DNA of 64,000 nucleotides from CAVPWP01 sp050789285 (GCF_050789285.1 NZ_JBOUVX010000001.1:496001-560000); one strand, 5' to 3'; shown: positions 7,658 through 16,233, numbered from the stretch's first letter. Translations and numbers: made by a program. The notes: generated from the letters alone by a model not told the origin.

Positions 7658-9907
7658 TCAGGCCAGCGCCCGGAAATGCTCCACGAACTGGCGCTTGCGG
7701 GGGTTGTCCGGTGTCTGGAGGACGCCGTCGCCGACGATCCGGTTGATCCGGCGGCCGATTTCGATGGGAGGCAACGCGGCGATGGACGGGTCGTCCGGCG
7801 CGAGGCCGGCCGCGCCGTCGCCGAGAACGCGGCACTCGAAGCAGGGCACGGTAGAGCCGTGGGCGAAGATCGTGATGGTGTGTGCCTCGCCCGCCTCGTC
7901 GAGGATCAGGTCCGCCACGTAGCGCTCTGCACCGCCGAGCGCGCAACCCGCGATCACCGGGAAGCCGTGCCGATGCGAGAACGCGACCTCGATCCCGAAG
8001 TCGGCCCGTTCGAGGCAGTCCTTCAGGAGCGCGGCCTTCTGGGCGGTATAGTGGCGGTTGATGATGGTCCCGTTCTTGTGCCCGAGGATGGCCTGCCGGA
8101 AGCCGTCGCCGATCAACTGGTCGTTCATGGCCGTGCTCAGAGTCTTGCGGAGCGCATAGAGGTCCTCGTTGAAGTCCGCCAGATCGAGGCGGGCGAAGAG
8201 GTGCCGCAGATGGCTGCCGAAGGCACCGGCCGGGTCCTCCACGGAGCCCCGGTCAAGCGCCTCCGGGAACAGGAAGCTGCCGTGAGACGGGGGCAGGGCG
8301 CGGATCCACTCCACGAAGCCCAGATCGAGGAGGATCTGCGGGATTGGCACGTAGCGGCGGGAGGGGTCGTTCTTGACGCGCTGGTCGAGGTCCTCGCCGA
8401 TGCCCATGCACAGAACGCCATCATGACGAACGAGCTTGCTGCGCTTCAGCTGCACAGCCTCGGCGACGCGGAGCCCCATCGTCAGGATCAGGAGCGGGAC
8501 CCAGTAGGTGGCGTCCCGGATGATCATCTTCCCCGGCCGCCACCGCCAGTAGGTCGAGGCGCATCCGGCGTAGATCGGGCTGGTGAGGAGTTGCGAGATC
8601 CGGTCCGGCGTCCAGACTGCGCGGTCCTTCGGCCGCATGACGCGAATGTAGAGCTCGTCGTCCTTCCGGTCCGCCTCGATGAGGCCCTGGAGTTCCCGGT
8701 AGCCGATGATGCGCAACTCGTCGGCAATGCCGAACTCCTCGCGGGCAACCCGCACGACGCGGTTCAGAACATCGCGATGCTTCTCGAGCGTGCGCGGCGT
8801 CATGCGCGGCGTGAGCTCATGGGCGAGGAGGTGGCGCTTCTCGTAGACGGAGATCGCCATCGCGCGCACCTCCTCGGTCAGGAGCTCGTCGGCGGCGTCG
8901 GCGCGCTCGATCTCCTCCTCCTTGCCGATGACGGTGCCCTCTGACCTGTAGCGGTTCTTGCCGTGACGCCTGCCGTGGTGGATCGGCAGGCGCGCGATCC
9001 GGGCGAAGGCGGCCTTCTGCCTGTCTTTCGTGAGGAGCGTGACGGGAATGTCCCCGAGAAACTCGAGGAAGAGAGCGCGGGCCGCGCGCATGCCGGGCAG
9101 CATGCTGGGCTTGGTCTGGAGCGCGATGGCCTTGTCGAAGGCCTCCGACAGGAGCACCGGGCGCGCGACGAACTGGTCCACGGGCGCCGCCGAGACCGTG
9201 GCCACGAGGGGCTGGGCAAGACGCAGGGCGTCCTCGCCGTCCTCCACGCGCGTTTCGAGCGTCGCAATATCGGCCTTGAGGTGAAGGGCCTTGCGGCCGA
9301 GGGCGACTGGCATCTCCTCAGGGAGCGCCACGCCGACTGACGTCGCCGCTTGGCGGCACCAGGGGTCGACCGGCGCGAAGTCGTTGCGCCGGGCGGCGCG
9401 CCGCAAAGCCGTCACTTCGGCTTCGAGCGCGGCGATCCGCGCGTCGATCTCGGCGTCGCTGCGCGTCTGCGCCGTCTCCTGCCGCTCGATGATCCGGCCG
9501 AGTTCACGCCGGAGCGCCTCGGCCAGGATCGTGTCGATCTCGGCCGGAGAGAGCTCGATCCTGTCGAGGTCCCGCATCACTTGTTCCTCTGCGTCGCTGA
9601 AAGCGACGAGGAGGGCGGCGGCCCGGATCGTCGCGTCGAACAGAAGGTGTGTTCGAAGCGAAAAACAGAAAAACGAGCGCGAGCACCGGCCGGCGAGCGC
9701 GGTTCCGACGCGCTTGCGGAAGTACCAGGTGGCGCCGCGGCGGAGGAGGTAGGGGCCGCCCGTGCGGGGCCGGGCGCGGCGGCGTGAATCGGGGCCGCCC
9801 GGAGCGCCTTGTGTCACACCTTGTGTCACAAACCCGGGGGAGGGGAGTGAAGGCGGGGACTCAGGGGAGGTCAAGCCCTTGATATGTTTTGATTTTTTGT
9901 GAGGCAT
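7658..9907 (-). CDS. int: tyrosine recombinase/integrase
   Basis: A 749-aa site-specific recombinase, long for the family. The N terminus carries an arm-type segment (YLLRRGATWYFRKRV), followed by a coiled coil with IAALEAEVTALRRA and a core-binding region. The catalytic domain shows the first Arg in MGLRVAEAVQL, a Lys-turn-like VKNDPSRRYVPI, YALRKTL in place of HxxR, LGHKN and the nucleophile Tyr in INRHYT near residue 620. A 129-residue C-terminal extension follows the Tyr. The ATG at 9907 is the most upstream start outside the tRNA; its A is also the last base of the tRNA CCA, and no ribosome-binding site precedes it, so an internal start is possible. It presumably drives integration at tRNA-Gln. 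Confidence 0.88.
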   Translation of the reverse strand: MPHKKSKHIKGLTSPESPPSLPSPGFVTQGVTQGAPGGPDSRRRARPRTGGPYLLRRGATWYFRKRVGTALAGRCSRSFFCFSLRTHLLFDATIRAAALLVAFSDAEEQVMRDLDRIELSPAEIDTILAEALRRELGRIIERQETAQTRSDAEIDARIAALEAEVTALRRAARRNDFAPVDPWCRQAATSVGVALPEEMPVALGRKALHLKADIATLETRVEDGEDALRLAQPLVATVSAAPVDQFVARPVLLSEAFDKAIALQTKPSMLPGMRAARALFLEFLGDIPVTLLTKDRQKAAFARIARLPIHHGRRHGKNRYRSEGTVIGKEEEIERADAADELLTEEVRAMAISVYEKRHLLAHELTPRMTPRTLEKHRDVLNRVVRVAREEFGIADELRIIGYRELQGLIEADRKDDELYIRVMRPKDRAVWTPDRISQLLTSPIYAGCASTYWRWRPGKMIIRDATYWVPLLILTMGLRVAEAVQLKRSKLVRHDGVLCMGIGEDLDQRVKNDPSRRYVPIPQILLDLGFVEWIRALPPSHGSFLFPEALDRGSVEDPAGAFGSHLRHLFARLDLADFNEDLYALRKTLSTAMNDQLIGDGFRQAILGHKNGTIINRHYTAQKAALLKDCLERADFGIEVAFSHRHGFPVIAGCALGGAERYVADLILDEAGEAHTITIFAHGSTVPCFECRVLGDGAAGLAPDDPSIAALPPIEIGRRINRIVGDGVLQTPDNPRKRQFVEHFRALA
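9807..9830 (+). repeat. two perfect 12-bp tandem repeats, CCTTGTGTCACA
   Basis: Two adjacent identical copies lie about 80 bp inside the integrase gene's 5' end. If the integrase starts at 9907 they encode VTQGVTQG. If it starts further down, they would be non-coding and near the attachment site, as recombinase arm-type binding sites often are. Confidence 0.6.
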
Positions 9908-9981
9908 GGCTGGGGTGGTAGGATTCGAACCTACGGTACACGGTACCAAAAACCGCCGCCTTACCACTTGGCTACACCCCA
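9907..9981 (-). tRNA. tRNA-Gln (anticodon UUG)
   Basis: Acceptor strands TGGGGTG and CACCCCA pair fully, and CCA is encoded at 9907-9909. The anticodon arm closes on a loop with TTG, reading CAA, which is Gln. The T arm carries GGTTCGAATCC. It is transcribed on the minus strand toward the integrase, and its 3' end is the probable attachment site of the element to the left. Confidence 0.95.
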
Positions 9982-9986
9982 GCAGC

Positions 9987-10008
9987 AGGGCGCTGTGTAA
10001 TGCGCCCT
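9987..10008 (-). terminator. possible hairpin terminator after kpsE
   Basis: A perfect 7-bp inverted repeat AGGGCGC/GCGCCCT with an 8-base loop lies between the kpsE stop and the 5' end of tRNA-Gln. There is no T run, so termination is only a guess. Confidence 0.3.
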
Positions 10009-10048
10009 CTCGGCCTGTTCAAGCCCCAAACAAGGGGGAATTCGGGCC

Positions 10049-11869
10049 TCAAACCTGTTCGCGCAGGATCGAGATCGTGATCGACGCCATCAGGTAGAGT
10101 CCCGACAGCACAAGGAAGGCGAGAAGCGTGTTTTCGAAGGCGCGCGGATAGCTCGCTTCTTCGGGCAGGACCGGATTGACGATGCGGGACAGGTAGGTCA
10201 CCTGGCGATTTGCCTCGATCCGCGCGGTCTCGACTTGGCGCAGCGCCTCCTGCATCATCATGGTCCGCGTCTCGAGGTCGACTTCGGCCATCCTGAGTTC
10301 ACCCGAGATGCGCGCCAGCGACCGCGCCCCCCCGGTGGTGTCGGTCATCTGCGACCGAAGGTCGGCCACAAGTTGCTCGAGCCGCGCGATGTCGCCCTCG
10401 ACCCCGGACACCCGCGCCTGGTTCGGCTGGCTGTTGTCGAGAAGCTGGTCGCGCTGCAGGCGCTTCTCGGCCAGCTGGGTCTCGAAGGTGGTGATCTGGC
10501 CCATCAGGGCAGCGGTCTCGGACTGCGGGTCGAGAACGCCAAGCTGTTCCTGCAGGTCAAGCACCCGCCCTTGCGCGGCGATCATCTTCGCTTCGGCCTC
10601 TTGCAGGGCGTCGAAGGCGCCGGACATCTGGTCCTGGCGCATCTTCTGCGTCAGGCTGTCGGCCTGTTCCTCGGCATAGCTGATCAGGCGCTCGGAGAAC
10701 GCCACGCTGACCTCGGGCGCCGGGGCCTTGACCTCAAGCCGGATCACCCCTTCGGTCGGGTCGTAACCGATCGACACGAGACGCTTGTAAAGCTTGTAGG
10801 CCTCTTCGTTCGTCGCGTCGGCGGGCAGGCGCAGCAAGGGGTCGATGGCGGGATCGCTGAAATACCCCTCGAAGCCCATGTCCTCTTCGAGGCGCAGCAT
10901 GGCCTGCATCGAGGCGAGGTAATCCTGAACCCCGACCGCGTCCTGGCTCGTGGCAAGCCCGGTCCCCGAGAACAGGCCGCCCAGACCGCCGGCGGAAGCC
11001 GGACCGCCGGACTGGTCGATCCGAAGGCTCGACTTCGTGGAGTAAAGCGGCGTGGCCACCGCGAAGTAGTAATAGCCCGCCAGCAGCGTCGGCAGGAGGA
11101 CGAAGAACGACAGCCGGGCAAAGAGCATCGCCAACCGACGACGGCGGCGACGCACGATGTCGCGCTGGATTTCCTGCACCTCGCGCGCGCGCTCGACGAT
11201 GGGATTCGGCGGGGCAGGCGGCAAGGCCGGGGTCGGGGCCTCGCCCGGCACGGTCTGGGGCAGATGGATGCCACCCTCGGGGGGGGCACCGTCGGCCGGC
11301 GCGCTTCGCGATTGCGGCACGACAAGCTCAAGCAGGCTTTCGCGCCTGAACGGGTCGATGCCCGCGGCACGCAAAAGCCGGACCGCGTCGAAATCCGACG
11401 CGGGCTGGAAGCCGTGCTTCTGGGCCATGCGGCGGGCCAAGCGCAATTGCCGGCCGGTCAGGCCCTCGCGGCCGATCTCGGCGATGGCGCCTTGAGGCCC
11501 GACCGCGGCGGGCTGGGTCCCGGCGGTCTGGGTCGCGGCGGTCTGGGCCGCTGCGGCCTGGGCCCTGGCGGCCTCGGCCTTGGCCGAGCCGGGATAGGGC
11601 GCCGCGCCGAAGCCATCGTCGTGCGGGGCCAGAAGCGACGCGCCGTCGTCCGGCGTCGCGCCGCGCGGGGCAGCCTCGGGCCGGGCGCCGACGCCGGTGC
11701 CCTGTGAGGCCCCCTGTGAGGCCCCCTGTGTCGCCCCTTGTGTTCCCCCCGGTGCGGCCCCCGTCACGGGCGTCATCGGGTTCTTGGCGGCCGGGGTCGC
11801 GCCGGGGCGCAGCGCCTCGATCTCGTCGCGCCGGATGCGGAACCGCCTAGCTGTGGGTTTGGTAGTCAT
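10049..11869 (-). CDS. kpsE: capsule polysaccharide export inner-membrane protein, KpsE/CtrB/BexC type
   Basis: A 606-aa member of the polysaccharide co-polymerase family that links the inner-membrane capsule ABC transporter to the outer-membrane exit channel. It has a long variable N-terminal cytosolic region with an STQG/ATQG-type four-residue repeat (about residues 43-58), a first membrane helix (FFVLLPTLLAGYYYFAV), a large periplasmic part with coiled coil around QEAEAKMIAAQGRVLDLQ, and a second membrane helix near the C terminus (LAFLVLSGLYLMASITISI). The start overlaps the end of kpsT by 23 bp, indicating translational coupling. Family members are usually about 370-420 residues; the extra length is all N-terminal and contains an IGREGLTGRQLRLARRMAQKHG segment of unknown role. 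Confidence 0.88.
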   Translation of the reverse strand: MTTKPTARRFRIRRDEIEALRPGATPAAKNPMTPVTGAAPGGTQGATQGASQGASQGTGVGARPEAAPRGATPDDGASLLAPHDDGFGAAPYPGSAKAEAARAQAAAAQTAATQTAGTQPAAVGPQGAIAEIGREGLTGRQLRLARRMAQKHGFQPASDFDAVRLLRAAGIDPFRRESLLELVVPQSRSAPADGAPPEGGIHLPQTVPGEAPTPALPPAPPNPIVERAREVQEIQRDIVRRRRRRLAMLFARLSFFVLLPTLLAGYYYFAVATPLYSTKSSLRIDQSGGPASAGGLGGLFSGTGLATSQDAVGVQDYLASMQAMLRLEEDMGFEGYFSDPAIDPLLRLPADATNEEAYKLYKRLVSIGYDPTEGVIRLEVKAPAPEVSVAFSERLISYAEEQADSLTQKMRQDQMSGAFDALQEAEAKMIAAQGRVLDLQEQLGVLDPQSETAALMGQITTFETQLAEKRLQRDQLLDNSQPNQARVSGVEGDIARLEQLVADLRSQMTDTTGGARSLARISGELRMAEVDLETRTMMMQEALRQVETARIEANRQVTYLSRIVNPVLPEEASYPRAFENTLLAFLVLSGLYLMASITISILREQV

Positions 11870-12506
11870 AAAGCGCGCGCGCCTCTTCCAGCGTATCGAA
11901 TTGAAGGAACTGGCCGTCCTTGAGGACCGCCGCCGACCGGCAGAACTTTTCCAGCGTCGCCGCCTGGTGCGACACGATCACGACGGTCGCGGTCTGAAGC
12001 CGCTCGCGCAGGATCATGCCCGCGCGCCGGTTGAATTCGGTATCCGTGGTCGCGGGCATGCCTTCGTCGATCAGGTAGATGTCGAATTCCATCGCCAGGA
12101 GCAGCGCAAAGCTGAAGCGCGCGCGCATTCCCTGGCTGTAGGTGCCCACCGGCATGTCGAAATACTCGCCAAGCCCACACAACCATCGGCAGAACGCCTC
12201 GAGATAGTCGGGGTCGATCCCGTAAAGCCGCGCGATGAAGCGCGAATTCTCAAGTGCGGACAGCCGGTTGACCACGCCGCCCATGAACCCCAGCGGAAAC
12301 GAGACCCGGCAGTCGCGCAGGATCGTGCCTTCGTCGGGCTTCTCGAGGCCGGCCATCATGTTGATCAGCGTGGTCTTGCCGGTGCCGTTCGGGGCAAGAA
12401 TGCCCAGAGAATTGCCAAGCTCGACGCGGAACGACGCGCGGTCGAGGATCACCTTGCGCTGCGTGCCTGTCCAGAAGGACTTGCTGACGTTGTCGAATAC
12501 GAGCAT
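11847..12506 (-). CDS. kpsT: capsule polysaccharide ABC transporter ATP-binding protein
   Basis: A 219-aa ABC ATPase of the KpsT/CtrD group that powers capsule export across the inner membrane. Walker A is APNGTGKTT, the signature is YSQGMRARF (this group has YS-x-GM instead of LSGGQ), Walker B is FDIYLIDE and the switch His is in IVSHQ. The start at 12506 gives MLVFDNVSKSF, the normal N terminus; an upstream in-frame codon at 12563 would add 19 residues unlike the family. It overlaps kpsE by 23 bp. The permease partner KpsM is not beside it and must be elsewhere. Confidence 0.9.
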   Translation of the reverse strand: MLVFDNVSKSFWTGTQRKVILDRASFRVELGNSLGILAPNGTGKTTLINMMAGLEKPDEGTILRDCRVSFPLGFMGGVVNRLSALENSRFIARLYGIDPDYLEAFCRWLCGLGEYFDMPVGTYSQGMRARFSFALLLAMEFDIYLIDEGMPATTDTEFNRRAGMILRERLQTATVVIVSHQAATLEKFCRSAAVLKDGQFLQFDTLEEARALYDYQTHS

Positions 12507-12710
12507 GCCTGCCCCGCGATGCCCCTTGCCGTGCCCGGTTCTAGTCCGGACATCGTTAATCATAGCCTAGTATGTGGCCGAGAGGCCCGAAAGATCAATT
12601 CCTACCTTGTCCGGCGCGCAGATCCCTGCCGTCGGCGGGTTTGCGCCGCACCACCTTGATGTTGCCCGGGATCGGCGCGATCTCCCGCTGAGGAAGGCAG
12701 AGGAGGCGCG

Positions 12711-13358
12711 ATGAAGCCCGAAGTCCGCTCTGGCGAGGTCCCGCCGGCGCGTGCCGCTGACAGATCCGGGGATCTTGCGGCGCGCATCGCCGGCTGTCGG
12801 ATTTGCGCCGCGCGGTTCGCCGCCACAGCCACGGCCCACGCGCCGCGCCCGGTGGTCTGGTTCCGTCCCGGCGCGCGCATTCTTGTCGCCGGGCAGGCGC
12901 CGGGGCTTCGGGTACACAAGGCCGGGCGGCCGTTCCTCGATCCCTCGGGCGACCGGCTGCGTGACTGGATGGGCATCGGGGCCGACCGGTTCTATGACCG
13001 GGGGCGCGTCGCGGTGGTGCCGATGGCCTTCTGCTTTCCGGGGTATGACGCCACGGGCGCGGATCTTCCGCCGCCGCCAGTCTGCGCTGCCACCTGGCAC
13101 CACCACGTCATGGCCGCGCTGGGCGAGGTGCCGCTGACGCTTCTCGTCGGGGGCTATGCCCATCGCTGGCACATGGGCCACGCGGCCACCATGGGCGGCG
13201 TGACGCAGACGGTGGCGCGCTGGCGCGATCATGCGCCGCGCGTCTTTCCCTTGCCTCATCCCTCCTGGCGCAATACCGGATGGCTCAAACGCAACCCGTG
13301 GTTCGCGGACGAGGTTCTGCCCGCCCTGCGTGCCCGCGTGACAGAGGTGCTGTCGTGA
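12711..13358 (+). CDS. uracil-DNA glycosylase family protein
   Basis: A 215-aa protein of the UDG superfamily. The first motif is GQAPGLRVHKAGRPFLD, corresponding to the water-activating GQDPY/GEAPG loop, and the second is HPSWRN with its conserved His-Pro-Ser for the minor groove. An N-terminal C-R-I-C pair (residues about 28-31) is all that resembles cluster ligands, so this is not a clear Fe-S UDG4. It probably acts in base excision repair, but substrate range is unknown. The stop overlaps the GTG start of the SseB gene in a GTGA, which indicates coupled translation. Confidence 0.8.
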   Translation: MKPEVRSGEVPPARAADRSGDLAARIAGCRICAARFAATATAHAPRPVVWFRPGARILVAGQAPGLRVHKAGRPFLDPSGDRLRDWMGIGADRFYDRGRVAVVPMAFCFPGYDATGADLPPPPVCAATWHHHVMAALGEVPLTLLVGGYAHRWHMGHAATMGGVTQTVARWRDHAPRVFPLPHPSWRNTGWLKRNPWFADEVLPALRARVTEVLS

Positions 13359-14152
13359 CGCCCATCGATGCCGCCCACGCCGCCATGGAAGCCGCCCCCG
13401 AGGACGACGGCGCGCGTCTTGCCTTCTACGAGCGGCTGGCGGAGGGCGAGCTTTTCCTGCTGCTGGAACGCGAGGCCGGCCCCGATGCGGTCGAGCCCCG
13501 GGTGCTGACGCTGTCCTCGGGGCCTGTGGTCGCGGTGTTCGATACCGAAGACCGGCTGGCCGATTTCGCCGGCGCCGAGGCCGCCTATGCGGCCATGCCC
13601 GGACGCAGGCTGTTCGGCATGCTGGCCGGACAGGGCGTGGCGGGGCAGGGGGTGGCGCTGGGTCTGAACCTTGGGGTGGCGCCATCGGCCTTCCTGATGC
13701 CGCCCGAGGCGATCGGCTGGCTGGCCGCGACACTGGGCGATGGCCCGGCCGAAGTCGACGCCCGGATCCTTGCGCTTGACGGCCCGTCGGGCCTGCCCGA
13801 GCGCCTGCTTCTGGCGCTTGACCGCAAACTTGCGCGGGCGGCGGGGCTGGCACGCTGTGCCTATCTGGCGCGGATCACCTACGAGGGCGGCCGGAACGGG
13901 CATCTGCTGGCCCTGATCGACGCCGAAGATGGCGCGCGCGGCGCCCTTGCGGCCGAGGTGGCCGAGGCGCTGACCTTCTCGGGGCTCGAGGCGGGGGAAC
14001 TCGACGTGGCCTTCTTCGCCTCGGGCGACCCCGTTTTCGACCGGCTTGCCCGCGTCGGGCTGCGCTTCGATCTGCCCGACCCGCCGCAAGCCGTGGAACG
14101 CGCTTCGACCGCGCCGGGGATGGACCCCGACAAGCCGCCCCGCCTTCGTTAG
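13355..14152 (+). CDS. SseB family protein
   Basis: A 265-aa protein whose first 120 residues match the SseB N-terminal fold (LAEGELFLLLE, then VAVFDTEDRLADFAG and a Pro-rich loop before a conserved LNLG-APS). The C-terminal part (ARILALDGP to DPVFDRL) follows the SseB C-terminal domain pattern. The GTG at 13355 is taken as start because it overlaps the preceding stop by four bases, as coupled genes do. The biochemical role of SseB proteins outside enteric secretion systems is unknown. It converges with ghrA, with only 9 bp between the stops. Confidence 0.8.
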   Translation: MTPIDAAHAAMEAAPEDDGARLAFYERLAEGELFLLLEREAGPDAVEPRVLTLSSGPVVAVFDTEDRLADFAGAEAAYAAMPGRRLFGMLAGQGVAGQGVALGLNLGVAPSAFLMPPEAIGWLAATLGDGPAEVDARILALDGPSGLPERLLLALDRKLARAAGLARCAYLARITYEGGRNGHLLALIDAEDGARGALAAEVAEALTFSGLEAGELDVAFFASGDPVFDRLARVGLRFDLPDPPQAVERASTAPGMDPDKPPRLR

Positions 14153-14161
14153 CCGCCCGCG

Positions 14162-15091
14162 CTAGTAGCCCGCGCCCCGGTCGACGAGGTGAAGGAATGG
14201 CAGGCCCGCCTCGCCCCGGCGGATGTTCTCGGCGATGACGCGCGCCGCGGAGTCGGGGCGTGTCTCGGCCGCGATATGCGGGGTCACGGTGACGCGTGGG
14301 TGGCCCCAGAACGGATGTTCGGGCGGCAGCGGCTCGGTCCGGAAGACGTCGAGCGTGGCGTGCCCGACATGGCCGCTGTCAAGCGCGGCAAGAAGGGCGT
14401 CGTCGTCGATCAGCGCGCCGCGTCCGGGGTTCAGGATTACCGCGCCACGGGGAAGCAGGGACAAGGCCCGTTCGTCGATCAGGTTCCGCGTGACCGGCGT
14501 CAGCGGCAGCAGCAGCACCAGGATTTCCGAGCGCCGCAGCACCGCGTCAAGGCCATCCCGGCCCGACTGGCATTCGATCCCGGGGATGTCCTTCCTGCCC
14601 CGCGCCCAGCCCGTGACGCGGAAGTTCAGCATCGCAAGCGTCCGCGCACAGGCGGTGCCAAGCGCGCCCAGGCCAAGCACGCCGACGTGGCGGTCGCGGG
14701 CCAGGGGCGGGATGTGCCGCACCCAGGCGCCCGACTGGTGGGCAAGGCAGTGGTCGATGTTCAGGTGATGCCGCAGGGTGTGGCCCGCGACCCATTCGAC
14801 CATCCCCTCGGTCAGGCCGGGATCGACCATCCGTGCAAGCGGCTGGATCAGCGTCTGGTTGCCCACGATCGTCTCGACCCCGGCCCAGAGGCTCAGCACC
14901 GCCTTGCAGCGCGTGAAGGGGCGGAAGTCCTCAAGACCCGCCTTCGGAGCGTAGACGATGTAGTCGGCCTGCCCGGGCGCGTGGTCGGGCGACAGGTCGG
15001 CGTCCAGACCCGCCTCGGCGAAGGCCGCGCGCAAGGGCGCCTCGTACTCGGCCCAGTTCTGCGGGCCGGCAGCGAAAAGGACCCGTATCAT
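14162..15091 (-). CDS. ghrA: glyoxylate/hydroxypyruvate reductase A
   Basis: A 309-aa D-2-hydroxyacid dehydrogenase that reduces glyoxylate and hydroxypyruvate with NADPH. The cofactor fold shows VGVLGLGALGTACARTL, a downstream LLLPLTPVTRNLID, the catalytic Arg in LNPGRGALID, the Glu in DVFRTEPLP and the His in TPHIAAET. These are the marks of the GhrA subgroup. It is the last gene of the mreB-to-ghrA run, its ATG overlapping the rodA stop as ATGA. The link to cell-shape genes is positional only. Confidence 0.9.
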   Translation of the reverse strand: MIRVLFAAGPQNWAEYEAPLRAAFAEAGLDADLSPDHAPGQADYIVYAPKAGLEDFRPFTRCKAVLSLWAGVETIVGNQTLIQPLARMVDPGLTEGMVEWVAGHTLRHHLNIDHCLAHQSGAWVRHIPPLARDRHVGVLGLGALGTACARTLAMLNFRVTGWARGRKDIPGIECQSGRDGLDAVLRRSEILVLLLPLTPVTRNLIDERALSLLPRGAVILNPGRGALIDDDALLAALDSGHVGHATLDVFRTEPLPPEHPFWGHPRVTVTPHIAAETRPDSAARVIAENIRRGEAGLPFLHLVDRGAGY

Positions 15092-16233
15092 CGGCTGCGC
15101 GGCCGATGGATATGCGCCGACTGCACCAGCCCGAAGGCGCCCATGAGCACCAGCATCGCCGAGCCGCCGTAGCTGACCAGCGGCAGCGGCACGCCGACCA
15201 CGGGCGCCAGGCCCATGACCATCGACATGTTGATCGCGAAGTAAAGGAAGAACGCCGCCGCGATGCCCAGCGTCAGCAGCGATCCGAACCGGTCGGTGTT
15301 CTGGATCGCCGAGATGATGCAGAACAGGATGATGAGCCCGTAAAGCGTCAGCAGCGACATCGCGCCGATGAAACCGAATTCCTCGGCCAGCGTGGTGAAG
15401 ATGAAGTCGGTGTGTTTCTCGGGCAGGAAGTTCAGCCGCGACTGCGTGCCCTGCATGAAGCCGCGCCCCGTGAAGCCGCCCGATCCCAGCGCGATCTTCG
15501 ACTGGGTGATGTGATAGCCCGCCCCCAGCGGGTCCTGGCTGGGGTCAAGGAAGGTGTCGATGCGCCGGTACTGGTAGTCCTGCAGAAGCTGCCACGGGGT
15601 GCCGCGCGACGAGAACACCGCCGAGACAAGGCCCACGCCCGCCGCGATCACGACGCCGAAGTACCACCAGCTGACACCGGCGCAGAACATCACGATCGCG
15701 CCCCCGACCAGCAGCAGGATCGCCGTCCCGAGATCGGGCTGGATCAGCGTCAGCGCCGTCGGAACGAGGATCACCAGCACCGGGATGAGCACCCAGAGCG
15801 GCCGAGAGACCTTCTTGACGTCGAGCCAGTCGTAATAGGCGGCCAGCACCATGACGAGCGTGATCTTGGTCAGCTCCGACGGTTGCAGCCGGATGAACCC
15901 AAGATCGATCCAGCGCTGCGCCCCCATGCCGATGATGCCGAAGAACTCGACGAAGATCAGCAGAAGGATCGACACGCCATAGGCCAGCGCCGCGACGTTG
16001 CGCCAGAACCAGATCGGGACCATCGCGACCGCGAACATCACGAAAAGGCCAAGCGCGAACCTCTCCATCTGCGGTTCCGCCCAACGGTCGAGCGTTCCGC
16101 CGGCGACCGAGTAGAGCATCAGGAACCCGACCGAGGACACCGCCACAAGAAGGATCACCAGCGCCCAGTTGAGGTGGAAGATCTTCCGCCACCCGGTCGG
16201 GATCGTCTTGACGTTATACTCGAGATAGCTCAC
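15088..16233 (-). CDS. rodA: rod shape-determining SEDS protein RodA
   Basis: A 381-aa polytopic inner-membrane peptidoglycan glycosyltransferase of the SEDS family, with about ten hydrophobic helices. It polymerises lipid II during elongation together with PBP2. Diagnostic pieces are RWIDLGFIRLQPSEL, the QPDLGTAILL loop carrying the catalytic Asp, LPEKHTDFIF, and the C-terminal GVPLPLVSYGGSAML. The start is GTG at 16233, overlapping the mrdA stop as GTGA. It is the partner of the gene just upstream in the operon. Confidence 0.96.
   Translation of the reverse strand: MSYLEYNVKTIPTGWRKIFHLNWALVILLVAVSSVGFLMLYSVAGGTLDRWAEPQMERFALGLFVMFAVAMVPIWFWRNVAALAYGVSILLLIFVEFFGIIGMGAQRWIDLGFIRLQPSELTKITLVMVLAAYYDWLDVKKVSRPLWVLIPVLVILVPTALTLIQPDLGTAILLLVGGAIVMFCAGVSWWYFGVVIAAGVGLVSAVFSSRGTPWQLLQDYQYRRIDTFLDPSQDPLGAGYHITQSKIALGSGGFTGRGFMQGTQSRLNFLPEKHTDFIFTTLAEEFGFIGAMSLLTLYGLIILFCIISAIQNTDRFGSLLTLGIAAAFFLYFAINMSMVMGLAPVVGVPLPLVSYGGSAMLVLMGAFGLVQSAHIHRPRSR

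Larger units (their letters stand above)
4217..9909. mobile_element. tRNA-Gln-linked integrative element (left edge not found)
   Basis: A tyrosine recombinase gene abuts the 3' end of tRNA-Gln and is read away from it, with two or three unrecognised genes beyond, which is the standard arrangement of an element inserted at a tRNA 3' end. The right edge is the tRNA. I found no second copy of the tRNA 3' sequence to the left, so the left edge given is only the first confident accessory gene. The element may extend past the window start, or its attachment site may have been lost. Confidence 0.5.

Noticed and set aside
12567..13853. A 428-codon minus-strand frame opposite the UDG and SseB genes
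   Set aside because: Pro/Arg-rich shadow; the plus-strand genes have recognisable families and coupled GTGA overlap.
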